In this document: positions 11,201-21,500 of the stretch, piece after piece | Layout: each line of letters begins with the position of its first letter | Numbering within the stretch: position 1 is the first letter of the stretch | Assembly (NCBI GenBank): GCA_000499405.2 | Contig: HG738137.1 | Location: 3,596,001 to 3,660,000 of the forward strand | Origin: Onchocerca volvulus | Taxonomy: Eukaryota; Nematoda; Chromadorea; Rhabditida; Onchocercidae | Direction of reading: 5' to 3' | DNA length: 64,000 nucleotides | The notes under the pieces: generated by a model | Told to the model about the DNA's origin: nothing | The model's input: only the letters and a program-made list of their open reading frames with translations | The model's database searches: none | Made by a program: the position numbers and the translations under genes

Positions 11201-11909
11201 CTACGATTAATTTGAGGCCTCAACATTGAGTATTGTATTTTTCTAACCTGATTAGGACTTGTTGGAAAACATAGAACTAAAAACCAAATAATACATAAAT
11301 AAATCTTTGAAAAGAAATTAATAATTAAACGCACCCTTTCCGACTAATAGGTACAATACCTGGATCCGTAATCATCGCTCGCAAATGAGATGCAAATGCA
11401 AAAAATAACACTGTATTAAACATTACTGCATGCAATACACCCCATAAACTGTAACTGCTAATAAAAAATAGCATAAATTATCATTCGCAAATTTTATTTT
11501 TGTCAGATTTTACAAATACATATTCATTTCTTCATGTAAAGTTTAATGAATGCTTTAGCAATGGCAAGTAAAACATTGAATGTCAGAGCTTCACTTGCGC
11601 CATTATAAATATATGAAGAAAAAAAAAGAAAATAAACACCAAAATGTGAAGAAAATGCTTCTTACTATTGTCATTTATCATGGGATTACAGTATTAATGA
11701 GAGTTGTACACATTGGATTGTTTTTGCAAAGTGAAAGTATTGCAACTATAGCCACTGCATAGTTCGAGAGGTTTAAAATGAGTCAAAGCATACCTTTCCA
11801 TAAAAGTAGGTGTAATGAGCCATACGATGACTACATAATCGGCATAAATCATTGCCAAATAAGTGAGTAAAGCGCAGAAGATGCCGCATAAATCACGACG
11901 AAATATCAT
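622..11909 (-). CDS. DHHC-type palmitoyltransferase, ZDHHC3/7 (GODZ) family, nine exons
   Basis: Probable S-acyltransferase that attaches palmitate to cysteines of membrane-associated proteins; family members ZDHHC3 and ZDHHC7 are Golgi enzymes. Exons (minus): 11909-11794, 11448-11335, 10990-10885, 10690-10588, 1928 to about 1835, 1475-1386, 1295-1223, 1056-945, 710-622. Seen in order: an N-terminus with [14 protein letters not shown] and a first membrane segment; a second segment followed by the family motif MITDPGIVP; a variable acidic linker; the zinc-binding cysteine-rich domain with [11 protein letters not shown] and KMDHH; then [16 protein letters not shown]; two more membrane segments; NDETAVE at the family's TTxE position; and a C-terminal [13 protein letters not shown]. 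All junction phases agree except the 3' end of exon 5. The length of about 298 residues matches GODZ, which is about 299. Exon 4 ends after the first base of the DHHC cysteine codon. A family alignment would settle paralogue identity. Confidence 0.9.
1831..1928 (-). CDS. Exon 5 of the palmitoyltransferase (PWVNNC block); 3' boundary unresolved
   Basis: A TTTTAAG acceptor is followed by GT, which completes the catalytic Cys codon, then [15 protein letters not shown] and a hydrophobic segment ending GYAL. The alignment expected from ZDHHC3 runs GYAL directly into [10 protein letters not shown] of the next exon (1475-1386), but that needs the exon to end at 1835 with AG|ATATG, not a GT donor. 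Canonical GT donors exist after 1831, which is out of phase, and after 1812, which is in phase with a weaker acceptor and adds about seven residues. cDNA is needed to decide. Confidence 0.75.
2161..2235. repeat. Compound microsatellite (TC)n(TA)n
   Basis: About 24 TC units run directly into about 13 TA units. The ORFs overlapping it on both strands (Ser-Leu or Arg-Glu runs) are translations of the repeat. It lies in the long fourth intron of the palmitoyltransferase gene, just outside the Helitron remnant. Confidence 0.95.
2746..4134 (-). pseudogene. Helitron Rep/PIF1 helicase fragments (HUH region and helicase)
   Basis: On the minus strand [15 protein letters not shown] (4013-3969) matches the Helitron rolling-circle block usually read as GLPHAHILIWL, and [18 protein letters not shown] follows. 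Helicase blocks are [18 protein letters not shown] (inside 3746-3453), [20 protein letters not shown] (inside 3149-2925) and [19 protein letters not shown] with [14 protein letters not shown] (2946-2746). These are the hallmark PIF1-like motifs near the C-terminus of Helitron transposases. The region is broken into several frames. The first histidine of the HUH pair is tyrosine here and the canonical INKAQGQS is INKAQSQS, so activity is not expected. Confidence 0.85.
4130..4134. repeat. Left target-site duplication of the BEL element (ATGCC)
   Basis: ATGCC directly precedes the 5' LTR and is repeated exactly at 8336-8340 after the 3' LTR. Five-base duplications are usual for BEL/Pao integration. 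The flanks belong to the Helitron reading on both sides. Confidence 0.9.
4135..4567 (+). repeat. 5' LTR of the BEL element
   Basis: 433 bp, starting TGCCGCTGAAATTGCGAGG and ending GATCTGCGACA. It contains a TATAAATA box at 4255 and an AATAAA at 4423. The match to 7906-8335 is nearly continuous. Confidence 0.95.
4255..4262 (+). promoter_or_regulatory. LTR TATA box (TATAAATA)
   Basis: TATAAATA lies 120 bases into the 5' LTR and at the same offset in the 3' LTR (8026). It is followed about 170 bases later by AATAAA, the expected U3-R layout. The 3' LTR copy points toward 8.3 kb, opposite to the host palmitoyltransferase transcript. Confidence 0.6.
4572..4589 (+). other. Possible tRNA primer-binding site
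   Basis: Four bases after the 5' LTR the sequence reads TGGTCCAGCCAACC. A primer-binding site is expected here and normally begins TGG, complementary to the CCA end of a tRNA. I did not match it to a particular tRNA. Confidence 0.3.
4814..5592 (+). pseudogene. BEL Gag polyprotein, frameshifted
   Basis: The first part (4814-5005) encodes a Lys/Glu/Ser-rich N-terminus starting [20 protein letters not shown]. The reading then shifts frame near 5005 and continues through [17 protein letters not shown] to 5592. [20 protein letters not shown] followed by [13 protein letters not shown] is typical of the DUF1759 segment of BEL Gag, the structural protein that packages element RNA. No zinc knuckle follows, because the frame ends at 5592 where the internal deletion begins. 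Confidence 0.8.
5599..6459 (+). pseudogene. BEL Pol remnant: end of reverse transcriptase and RNase H
   Basis: The frame starts at the very end of the RT region. [15 protein letters not shown] block is readable in another frame at about 5669-5711, so there is a frameshift here. RNase H follows with its four acidic positions in place: [29 protein letters not shown] and NPADQASRG. RNase H removes the RNA strand during reverse transcription. Protease and RT catalytic domains are absent upstream. The frame ends at a stop at 6457-6459, and integrase resumes in a different frame. Confidence 0.85.
6522..7466 (+). pseudogene. BEL integrase (zinc-binding and catalytic core), with an internal stop
   Basis: The frame runs from 6522 to 7466 with one TGA at 7134-7136. 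The H2C2 zinc-binding module is visible ([13 protein letters not shown] followed later by CKGCAMW). The core has [12 protein letters not shown], where the family has an acidic residue at the N, so the first catalytic Asp is lost. The second Asp is in FDNAKN, and a candidate Glu is in GIYERMVG. The segment ends RPEDFLHPG before a stop at 7464. Confidence 0.85.
7552..7914 (+). pseudogene. BEL C-terminal DUF5641-like domain
   Basis: A 120-residue frame with [36 protein letters not shown] and [22 protein letters not shown] matches the basic domain that ends BEL/Pao Pol after the integrase core. It overlaps the first bases of the 3' LTR at 7906. It is separated from the integrase frame by a stop and a frame change. 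Confidence 0.8.
7906..8335 (+). repeat. 3' LTR of the BEL element
   Basis: 430 bp, starting TGTCGCTGAAATCGCGAGG and ending GATCTGCGACA. It carries TATAAATA at 8026 and AATAAA at 8194. Relative to the 5' LTR it has about 14 substitutions and lacks three bases within the GAAGAACT region. Confidence 0.95.
8336..8340. repeat. Right target-site duplication of the BEL element (ATGCC)
   Basis: An exact copy of 4130-4134. Helitron-like protein sequence resumes immediately after it on the minus strand. Confidence 0.9.
8341..9760 (-). pseudogene. Helitron N-terminal domain fragments
   Basis: The clearest frame is 9108-8719, with [35 protein letters not shown] and [20 protein letters not shown], typical of the Helitron-like N domain. 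Further fragments lie on both sides: [17 protein letters not shown] near 9420-9370, [16 protein letters not shown] near 9150-9110, [11 protein letters not shown] near 8465-8430 and, one frame over, [12 protein letters not shown]. Stops and frame changes separate them. The weakest part (9749-9546) has an RQIRLHV stretch like the basic repeats at the Helitron N-terminus. Confidence 0.8.
10020..10286 (-). repeat. Helitron terminal region, shared with a second copy near 29.85 kb
   Basis: The stretch AGGCACGTGTTTAAGAA followed by TTTCGAAGATTTA (10156-10186) recurs with few changes at 29870-29898. The outer end at 10286 reads CCAGCTAGT on the plus strand beside a TA run, resembling Helentron termini. 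I read it as the 5' end of the minus-strand Helitron or a short non-autonomous relative abutting it. Confidence 0.5.
10588..10690 (-). CDS. Exon 4 of the palmitoyltransferase: cysteine-rich zinc domain up to DHH
   Basis: The exon starts in phase 0 after a TTTTTAAG acceptor and encodes [16 protein letters not shown] followed by [18 protein letters not shown]. It ends with a single T before a GTTAG donor. That T joins GT at 1928 to make TGT, the catalytic cysteine of DHHC. The Cys and His spacing is that of the DHHC cysteine-rich domain, which binds two zinc ions. The next exon lies 8.66 kb away beyond the nested transposons. Confidence 0.9.
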
Positions 11910-14900
11910 CCCTCAATGACAATCATTGCATTGACTAGTGTAAACAGTGCCAATGCTAAAATCGAGATGAGTACTTATCCATATGTAAATATAGAGAAAA
12001 AGACAAATATCTTAATCAAACTCGATCATTCGACTCAATTAAACTGCGAATGTACTTCTTTAGTCCACCCAAGACAATCAGTTTCACTTCTAGTATTTAT
12101 ACAGCTTCAAGAAGCGGCCAAGTAGAGTCGTTTTGAAAATGGATGACTCATAGAGGAAGATATATAACAGTATTGCAATGGATCGTATGACTCGATTTCT
12201 CGCATTCATGAGAGCTTCAGAGTTGCTCTATCGTTATGTTTGATGAGAATGTTTCAGTTTGCAATGCTGCATGCATGCCATTCATATTCACACTCTAATA
12301 AAAGGGGTGGAATAAACAAATTTTGTTAAAAGATATTTTCATCTCAGCTCACATCATTGTTGGTATTATTATTAAAATGAAATATAAACATACAAATAAT
12401 TGTAAACAAAAGGAAAATGATAAGGATTTAAAAAAAAAATCCCTTATAATGAATGATTCAATTATTTAAATGTAATGATGCGGTCGAATCAAATCAAATA
12501 TTATGAGCGCAGCGTACCTTGCTTGCACAACTGCAAATAAATCAGTAATTTTTACAAAGTGTCAGAAGTTGTTTGGATTTTACGAAATAATCATGTTTCA
12601 GATAATGAAAATGACGACGAATATCAAAGATATCTTTACTACCTTTTGAAACTGGAAATAAAAGTATCCGCTACATCCTTTCATCAGTAACAATGAAATT
12701 ATTTTAGCAGATGAAATATTGCGGCTGCTTGCTGATTTTTCATAACTAGATGGTAAACTTTTCCTCGTAATTATTTATTATTACCTGATATATTATTAGT
12801 AATTGAATCGATATAAATCATCTGATTTTAACAATAATAATTTCCGTTTGTTATCTATGGAAAAGAAATTGCTAGACTTCATAAGAAATTAAAGAAAGAA
12901 ATTCATAAGAAATGATATTTATAACACGTAATAAAATTGTTTAAGAGTCACTGATACGTCACTTAAATTAATGGAAACAAAAAAAAAGATATTAAGCTTA
13001 TCTAATTTCTCGAAGTAACTTAATATGATGATAATATAAGAGTATTATTGAAATGAGTCATAAAGCGAAAAAATATTGCTGTTTAAACTGATTAGAAGTT
13101 TTTTTAGTGTGTTATTAGTTTAATCAATAATTCGAGAAGATCTGATTATTGATTCGAAAATATATATGTCATTTAATTATTAATTTAAATGTTTTCAATA
13201 TATAGTCTATACTTTTGATACGCAAGAAAACGAAAAATTACCGCAACAAATCGAAATTAATAACATTACAAGTCAATTCACGCAGTTGTAGAGAAATTTT
13301 TAATTATAAAGTGCCTTATTAAGTTGCAAAATATACAGTAAAAAATTGAAGACATCTATCCACAACCTTACCGACACTTAACCTGCCTCATTACAACGTA
13401 ATCTTTGACAAACTCGGCCCATCATTTATGATTACTTGTTTTTTTATAGGTTGGTACCAGCAATTTGCATTGCTTTATTTAGAAAAAAATTTACTTATAG
13501 TTAGTTTGAACTATAATTTAGTACATTATTGATGATTTTTGCAGAGAATATGAAATTTCAGTTATTAATTAATTTCTTATTTTCTGTTTATTTACTGGCC
13601 TGCCAGTAGTAATAGCAGAAATGAATTGAATCATTTTTCCCTCATTTCTGATATTTTGAGATAAACAATGAGAAATGCGTCATTCAATAAACTATGCAGT
13701 ATATACAGACGCTCAATAATACGTTATGTTTGTCATTTGCTGTGGTACTTCTGTTCACATACTTTTAATTTCATCGAGATTTAAATATAATTATCTCAAC
13801 AGTAGTTACAAGTTTCATATATTTAGATTCAAGACTATTAAATGTTTCTATCATTTGATTCAACGTTTTTCTTTTTTCTTGACCAAAAATGTCCATTATT
13901 CAAATTTTTCTATCCACTTGTTTTTACTTTGAAGAATGCATTTGATGATGTTAAATTTATTCAAAGAAAAATGGAAAAAGGAATAAAAGTCTGATTGGGA
14001 CTAGAAGAAATGATAGACATTGTGAACTTCTCCCAGAAAATCAAACTAGGCCTCGCTTTTGTTCAAAAAATTAATTCACTGTACCGGTGTCTGAATTTTG
14101 CGATTGATTCTGGTTCGAACAGAAATTCATTCGGTTTTCCAAATTTCCCCTTCGTAGGGGTTTGTTGGAAAAATTAAATCGGAATTTGTATTATAATAAA
14201 TTCTACCAGAAATAATGAACATCTTTCCAAAATTTTCATTATCCGCCAAAATTATGTTAAATGTTTAACACATCTGGATTAAATCATTCCGAGAAATTTT
14301 TTTTACTTGCCCATTCTTCCAGCTATTTATCAAAAATTGTATCTGATGCTTACTATAAAATTTCATCATTAAAAAAGGGTGGTATTTTTTCCTTTCCAGT
14401 TTTACGCTAATTTTCTTTTTTTTTTTCTTTTCTACCGCTTTCTTTTAATGATTTACTTGATTTCAATATCATTGACAATATGAAGCCAATACATCTGAAG
14501 CACATTGCTATTTGCATTTTCTTTTTCAGCCAATACATACAAGTAAACTAAAGCTTCTAGGATAAATATAGAGAAAATTGCTAGTTTCCGATCTCGAAAT
14601 CGAATTTTTTTTTTACTCATTATATTTCTGGCTCTACGTAAATTATTTTTGTTTCTGTTCTTGTCTTAGAAGTTTTGATTTATTATTTGTTTTAAAATAA
14701 CTTTATGTTCGTTAAATCACAAGTCATGTTAAAAGTCATGAGAAAGTCATTTTCATTAAGTTATAAGTTTAACTTTGGAATAATTAAGGTTATTTTTAAA
14801 ATGTTGCAGATTTGATAACATTTCTCAATGGATTTAATAACATCTCCAGTCGCTTTACTATCAGCAGCTTCATGATATGCCTGATCTAAAAGTTAAAAAG

Positions 14901-16145
14901 AGCTTTCCATAATTTTCTCCCGTTTCTATGGCGCTACAAAATAAATATGACGTAATTCGCAGCATTTTTTATGGACTACACATGTGCATTTAATCATTAC
15001 ATTCTTCACAATTTCTTATATTTTTGTCTGAAAAAAATGATATTTCTCTTTACTATTAGTAAAAGGAAGAAAAATTCACCGTCCTTTCCTCATTTCTCTC
15101 TTAACTCAATTATCTTTAACTGTTAATGTTTTATTAAAACTTAATCAAAATTCATGGACTGAATTTTATCAGATAATCAATCACTTGCATGAGGTCTTCT
15201 GTCTCACATACTTCAGTCTGGAACGTCACATTACTGAAGATAGTATGTATTTTCATTTCTGATGAATCTCCTGAAAATGGCAATTGTTTGTCATGATTGC
15301 ACATGGCTAACCGTATGAAAGTTTTTGGGAATGTGAGCATTTCAGTAACTTAGACAATTCAATTTCGTATATGAAGTTTAGAAATCTCTGCAAAATAAAT
15401 GATTTTGAATGATGTTCTTAAACTGAGGTTTTGAAAGACGGATCGAAATCAGGGAGCCATTTAAATGATGAACATAAATGCTGATAAAATGAACCAATCA
15501 CTGGATTTCATTTTGTTGAATGCATGGATCGTAGTTAGCTTACCATTTCACAAATCTTTATATTGATTTCAATTCTATGAAATCAGGTAATTGACAGAAA
15601 AATCCAGAAATATAATTAATGCAAACAAGGAACGTTAAAACTCAAGAAGGGTAAAACAGTTCCAAATAGACCACAAGGAGAAACATATTTATTGCTAAAA
15701 CAATAAACAGAAAGATAAACATGTTTCCCGCCAAGACGATAAACATGTTTATCTTCAAAATGTTCGGATCAATAGGTAAACAAAGCAAAGTCGACCAATC
15801 ATGAGAGGACAAATTAGAGATCAGGAAAGAAAAAAGAGCTCCGAAAAGATATATAAGGATCGGATTTTGGACAGGATGAGTTTTCAACAAGACGTTTTGT
15901 TACCAGTTTTCTACATTAATTTCTACAGCGATCCAAGACGATGCAACGACAGTTTCTAAAACAAATCGATAGTCGAGCCTGAATATTCTTTTGTACTAGT
16001 AGCAAAAGACGAATAATCCTGCAATCAATTATTATGGATATTCTTCAATTATTGTTTGTATTACATAGGAAGATACACTCTTCAATCTGTCGATGAAACT
16101 TCATTACTAAAAGATTCGTTTCTGTCATACTAATTAAAATTCAAC

Positions 16146-16574
16146 TTTCCTCGTAGTAATTGCATAATTTACCAATAGTTTAAATTCGTGATCTTATTGT
16201 ATTTATCATTAACACAAATCATTAATGAAACGATATAATTTATCGTACTACGTAGGAAACTACCGTTGGTACAATATTTTTTATTTAATTTTTGACTATT
16301 TTTTCAGCTTTCATTAGCAGGAATATGGAAGATTAATTAACTAATTTCATTACATTTTATTTGAATTAAACAATAATTTTCATCAAATTTCACATCATTT
16401 TCATAAATTGTAGGAATTCTTGGAAAATATCGGAATTTTTCAAATCGTTTTATTGTTTTTCACTTCATATCTATTCAATATATTGTTAATTCTACACTGT
16501 TTGCAGTCATTTTCTGCAACCAAGTTTCCTATATCATTCATTCAGTAAAACATACTACGCAGGAAACTACCGTT
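16146..16574. repeat. MITE-like repeated motif pair
   Basis: A 22-base motif, TACTACGTAGGAAACTACCG plus TT, occurs at 16246-16267 and again at 16553-16574 with one change. Upstream of each copy is a partial inverted version (TTTCCTCGTAG at about 16146, AGTTTCCT at 16523), so each could be one end of a small inverted-repeat element. Function is unknown. Confidence 0.4.
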
Positions 16575-18462
16575 ATATCGAGAGTTATACTTATAATTTT
16601 TGTGACTGATTATAGATATTATATAGCAAATTAGAACATACTATAATTTGTTGGTTCTACAGAAAAATTACTGATGTTCAAACAACGAATTATCACTTTA
16701 TCAAGTTGCGTGCAGCACATAACTTCAGCAATTTTCCGCTGCACAGTTTACTAGTGTATTTATTGCATATTTAAAAAGTATGTTTTTAATTTCAGAATAT
16801 AGCATTAAAAATTTGATTCCTCAAATTCCTCTCTTTCCTCTATCGTTTTCCTTTTTTCAAGAGAACAAAAGCATTGAGATTCACACTTCTGTAGATTTTT
16901 GGATTAAATCTCTCTTACATCTTCACATTCTTTTTCCACTTTTCGACCTTACTGTAAAATTTTATTGTACTCAAATACGAGGTTGGAAATAATGTTCCAA
17001 GTTTCCAACTTATCAATATTGACTAATTTCAGGATTTTCATGCTGTAAATTTTGTTAACTTCAAGCTTAAAAATTTGTAGTTTAAAGCTTAAATAAGTTT
17101 GAACCAAAAATTGATCAGGGTTATTAGATTTTATAGTTTCTATGTTACAACGCTTAAGATTTCCCAAAAAATTTTGAGAAAAATTGAAAGTTCAGGAGTT
17201 TTATCTCATTTCTGTTTGCTTAACAATTGTTAGAGAAGCATAATTAAATAAGAAAGATAAGACTGCAAAGGTTTTGCATACATTATTTCCTTGTTACATT
17301 TATCATTGATATTAGTCACTACTTTCTTTCTGTTTTCTGATGTTTGAATTGTTTTTTAGCAAATAACCACTTCCAGTTTTATTTACCACTGCTACTAGAT
17401 TTGAGATGTGATAACATTTTCATACCAAAATGTTGAACTATCCAAATCGATAATTACTATTTATTATTGACAAATGACTGATAAGGGACTGTAGAAATAT
17501 TTATATGTAATACTAGTTCTTTATCTTCATTGATCTTTTTAAAGTTGCCTTCACCATAATTTATCTTCATTTTAAACTTCTTACAAAATCTAATGAGATT
17601 TGATTTTTTTATATTGTATTTTGAATCAAAAATTAGATCTGAACAAATGCGGATGCAATTTCGGACTAAGCTTTGGATTTAATTAGATCTGGTATGATTT
17701 CTTTTTTTTGTTCTTAAATTTAATATATTTTAACTATTTTTTTGTAACGTTAAGTTTAGGCTTAAGCTCGCAGCTTACCAAGAAATTTTTGAATATAATT
17801 TACATTTTAAGATGATTTTGGGAGTAAAGAATCGTGATAAATGAAATCTATAATAGATTTCTTATTTCCTCAAAAAAGATATTCAGTTTGGGACATTTGA
17901 CTTATTAAGTTTCTGATTGTTTTGCTCTTCAACCGAATGAAATGACTGGTGATATCTTTGACAATGGGAATAATACATACTGTAAATATAAACTACTTCA
18001 CTTGCTATTTTTCATTTTCTGATTGCCAACCTAATGTATAATGCAATTCTGATTTTTTGAATAAGCTTTATTGTCGTAAAATTTGGTAGATGCGGTAAAA
18101 ACAAGAGAAATCTTGTGCTCCAGATGATTATTCAACATTATGCACATTTCATAGATCACAGTCATGATAATATTTTTTGTTCAAGATCAGATCATTCTCA
18201 AAAACATCATCTTTTGGCTGATACGGCTTCAGAGTGTAAGGAACTTTTTGGTGACTTCATATCCACAGTGATCTTCAATGGTGACACATTTATGTACCTG
18301 AGTAATTTGAAAAAAAAATTTGAAAAAACTGAGCATTCGTCGCCAGAAGTAAAATAACTTAAAATTTATGAATAATTTTCGATTTATGTGTGCTTTTCTA
18401 GCATTAATTTGATAAAATAAATATTCTAACAACAATCATTACATAGTTTTTTCTTTAAGCTG

Positions 18463-18529
18463 AATGAAAATCAAGAATTTCAAAAGCATGAAACTTAATT
18501 TCATGCTTTTGAAATTATTGATTTTCATT
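18463..18529. repeat. Near-perfect palindrome (32-base arms)
   Basis: The left arm AATGAAAATCAAGAATTTCA and onward through AAAGCATGAA is followed by a spacer of a few bases and then its reverse complement ending TTGATTTTCATT. The arms are about 32 bases with one or two mismatches. No coding frame surrounds it. It could be a small inverted-repeat transposon remnant or a hairpin RNA locus. Confidence 0.75.
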
Positions 18530-21500
18530 TAATAGCGTGTCATACTGAAGCTCTCAATGGCTTCCCTACCGAATAAAACGAGTGAAATGGAGGAAGAATC
18601 TTTGTTTTTATTTTGATAAATTTTATCTTCAAAAATATTTCTACAACGGAAATTATTTTTCCCTTGGCTTAGATTTTGAGTAGATGAATTGCTTTAATTT
18701 AATTCAGTTTTTTTTCTATAACTCAACTCTTCTAACTTCTATTGGATTTAAACTTATTTGCCAAAACTTTGAGCTGAAAATTACATATGAGTTTTCTCTA
18801 ATAAGTTTTTTTGATTAAGATCATATAGTGTAGAGCGATCTGAAGTAATATCATGATTTTGACTTTCGAATATGATTCTTTATCCTTCAAAATCGATTGA
18901 AAGTTTATTAATCGCGAAAGAACCAAGAAGCATTTGTTCTGATACCACCTTCTCATTTTAATCAATTGTCATTTTAAAAGTGGTTCGTCCTTGTCAATCG
19001 CGTCTTTTTCAGATTATTATGCACAAAAGCTGATTATAACCTAATTGTCGAAATGTTTTCATAACTATCATAATTCCTAAGTCTTGTAATATATTCACAT
19101 ATAATGAGAGCAATGTAGAACATGTAAATGTTTTGCAAAAAATTTTTCTTAAAATATGAAATTTATTAGCGGTCCCAGTTTGCTTTTTGTCCAAACAACA
19201 TTTTAGAATTTATAATTGTGTAGTTATGTATTTCATTTTTCTTTTTCCTCTGCTCTAAGTTGATTTTTGAAATCCAGTTTGAACAAAAATCATTTCACTA
19301 TCCACTTATTTATTAGTCACTTAATTGAAATCAGAGGAACATTGCAAAATAATTCTTATCATTCCATTCATTCCTGCTTTTTAATATTTCAAGAAAAGAT
19401 TGCTTTATTTTTATGTAGTTTTTTTTTTTCTTTTTTTTTGATTGATCCCAATACAATTCATAGCAGTCATTTCTCATTCTTTCCCATCAGCCATTATATA
19501 TTAGTTAATCCGTCCCAATCTTTAAGTCCTTTTAAATTTCCATCTGCCATTATGTATAATGTCCTTTCTTTCATAATTCTTAGCAAATAAGAATCGATTT
19601 GTGTGCTTCTTACAATATTTAGATTAATATCATTCAGAGACGAGATATGGAGTAGGGTGTTAAGCATACAATCTCTTGAAGCATGCAATCTTTTTCATGA
19701 GAAATGAACTGCGGAAATCAGGTAAGGCAATATGTGATTGAAATGAGAACTGGCAGCAACTAATGTCGTAATATTACTACTGTCTTTGGTGAAGAGTAAT
19801 TCGAAAATATTACATAATATCGAATTGATTTTTCTGGATCACAGATGACATTTATACTTTGCTAAGCTGTTTGCATGCATTGTTGCGACTCCATTTCTGG
19901 TGTGATAGATAAATGAGGACAATTTAACTTTCTTGAAAGAGAGAGTAAATTAAAACTAGTCTCTTGTATTTTAGGAATAAAAAAGATCGGATAAAGAGAA
20001 ATAGAATAATTCTAAAACGAAATATAAGGCAAGCTGTAAAGAACTTTATTCATTATATAATTTTCTTCGAAGACATTTGTAACTACAGACTTACTTTAGA
20101 CTGATTAAGCAATAATAATTAATGATAATAGATAAGAAACGAAGAAATCTGGGACAAATTATTATAAAAAGTTTTATGAATGCTCGAGAAAGCTAGACAG
20201 GAATGCCTTGTCTCTTTATAAATTCTCTATCAGTATCCTAAATTAAAAGTATCGGAAAGAGAAGCGACACTTAATCAGTGCGAATATTTATATTTTCTAA
20301 TTTAGAATACAATCGCACTAAAATATTTTATAAATATCAAGTTTTCAAATCTGCTACATATTTCAGTAAAGCTTCGAATAAATTAACAACCATCATGTCT
20401 CTGCAATTTCTGAAGCTTTCCATTTGTATGAGACTTCATCATCTTAATATTTTATGTTCATCATAGGCTTGGTAAAATAGTGTCACCTGTACTTCATTTA
20501 GACGTTTGAAAATTCTATTCTAATCTGTATGCTTTTCTAGAAAAGAAGATCTATATTGCAGAAGGTTCTGCTTGTAAATGTATATTTTTTTTAAAATACT
20601 TCTTGTGCGATATAATCCAGTTAAAAGGGAGAGAAACAGAATGGATTAAAGAGTTATCTATTATTCGGAGAGAAAAATTCAGTAACTGTATAATCTATAG
20701 CAAAATCATTCTTTGTCCTACACGTGAATTGCTTTCCCGAGCAAATCTGTTTGTAAGTGGATGATTGATTAAAGTAAAAGTTTACTGATGACGTTTCGTT
20801 TCATTGTTTCAAGTTCATCGCATTCTTCTAAAAGATTATAATACTGATTATCCGATACTATTTTGATATGAACATTAATTACTTGAAAAAATGAATCTAT
20901 AACTTTTTCAGCATATTATCAATAAAATTGAGGAAAAAGCTTGGGAGCCTTCTAATTTAAAGTTTCAAAAATTTTATCAATAATTGCTCTACTAAGATTT
21001 GGTAGCGCTGGGAAAGAGAGTAAAGCTTGCAATATGTAGTGTGATTTTGTAGTTGGAAAGAAAATGTTCATAGAAAATGATTTATTTGCCAAAAGTACTA
21101 TGTCAAATTTCGTAAAAATGAATAATTTTTTAAATATGTACGATTGCTTGTATCGAAGACTCATAGTCAGAATGATTAATTTTTAGTTCGTCTAAAAAAC
21201 TGAAATTTTTCAAGGAAAAAAAAATTTATATAAGTAACTCGAAAAAGATCATGAAGGACTCAGATTATTTTTAAAAATAAAAGAGAAGTTTGGTCACATA
21301 TTTTTTTTTGGTTTAGTGGATTGGCTATAAAATTATAACATATGTGATCTGTTCCAGGAAATTGTCTTTACTAAAAAACCATTCCTGCTGGCATTTAATA
21401 TTACTGACAAATTGTTCAGGTTTCTTTTATTTTCTACATTAATCACTTTCGTTATAATTATCTCTTCTCTTAAGATTACTGAAATGCAGTTATGGTGATA

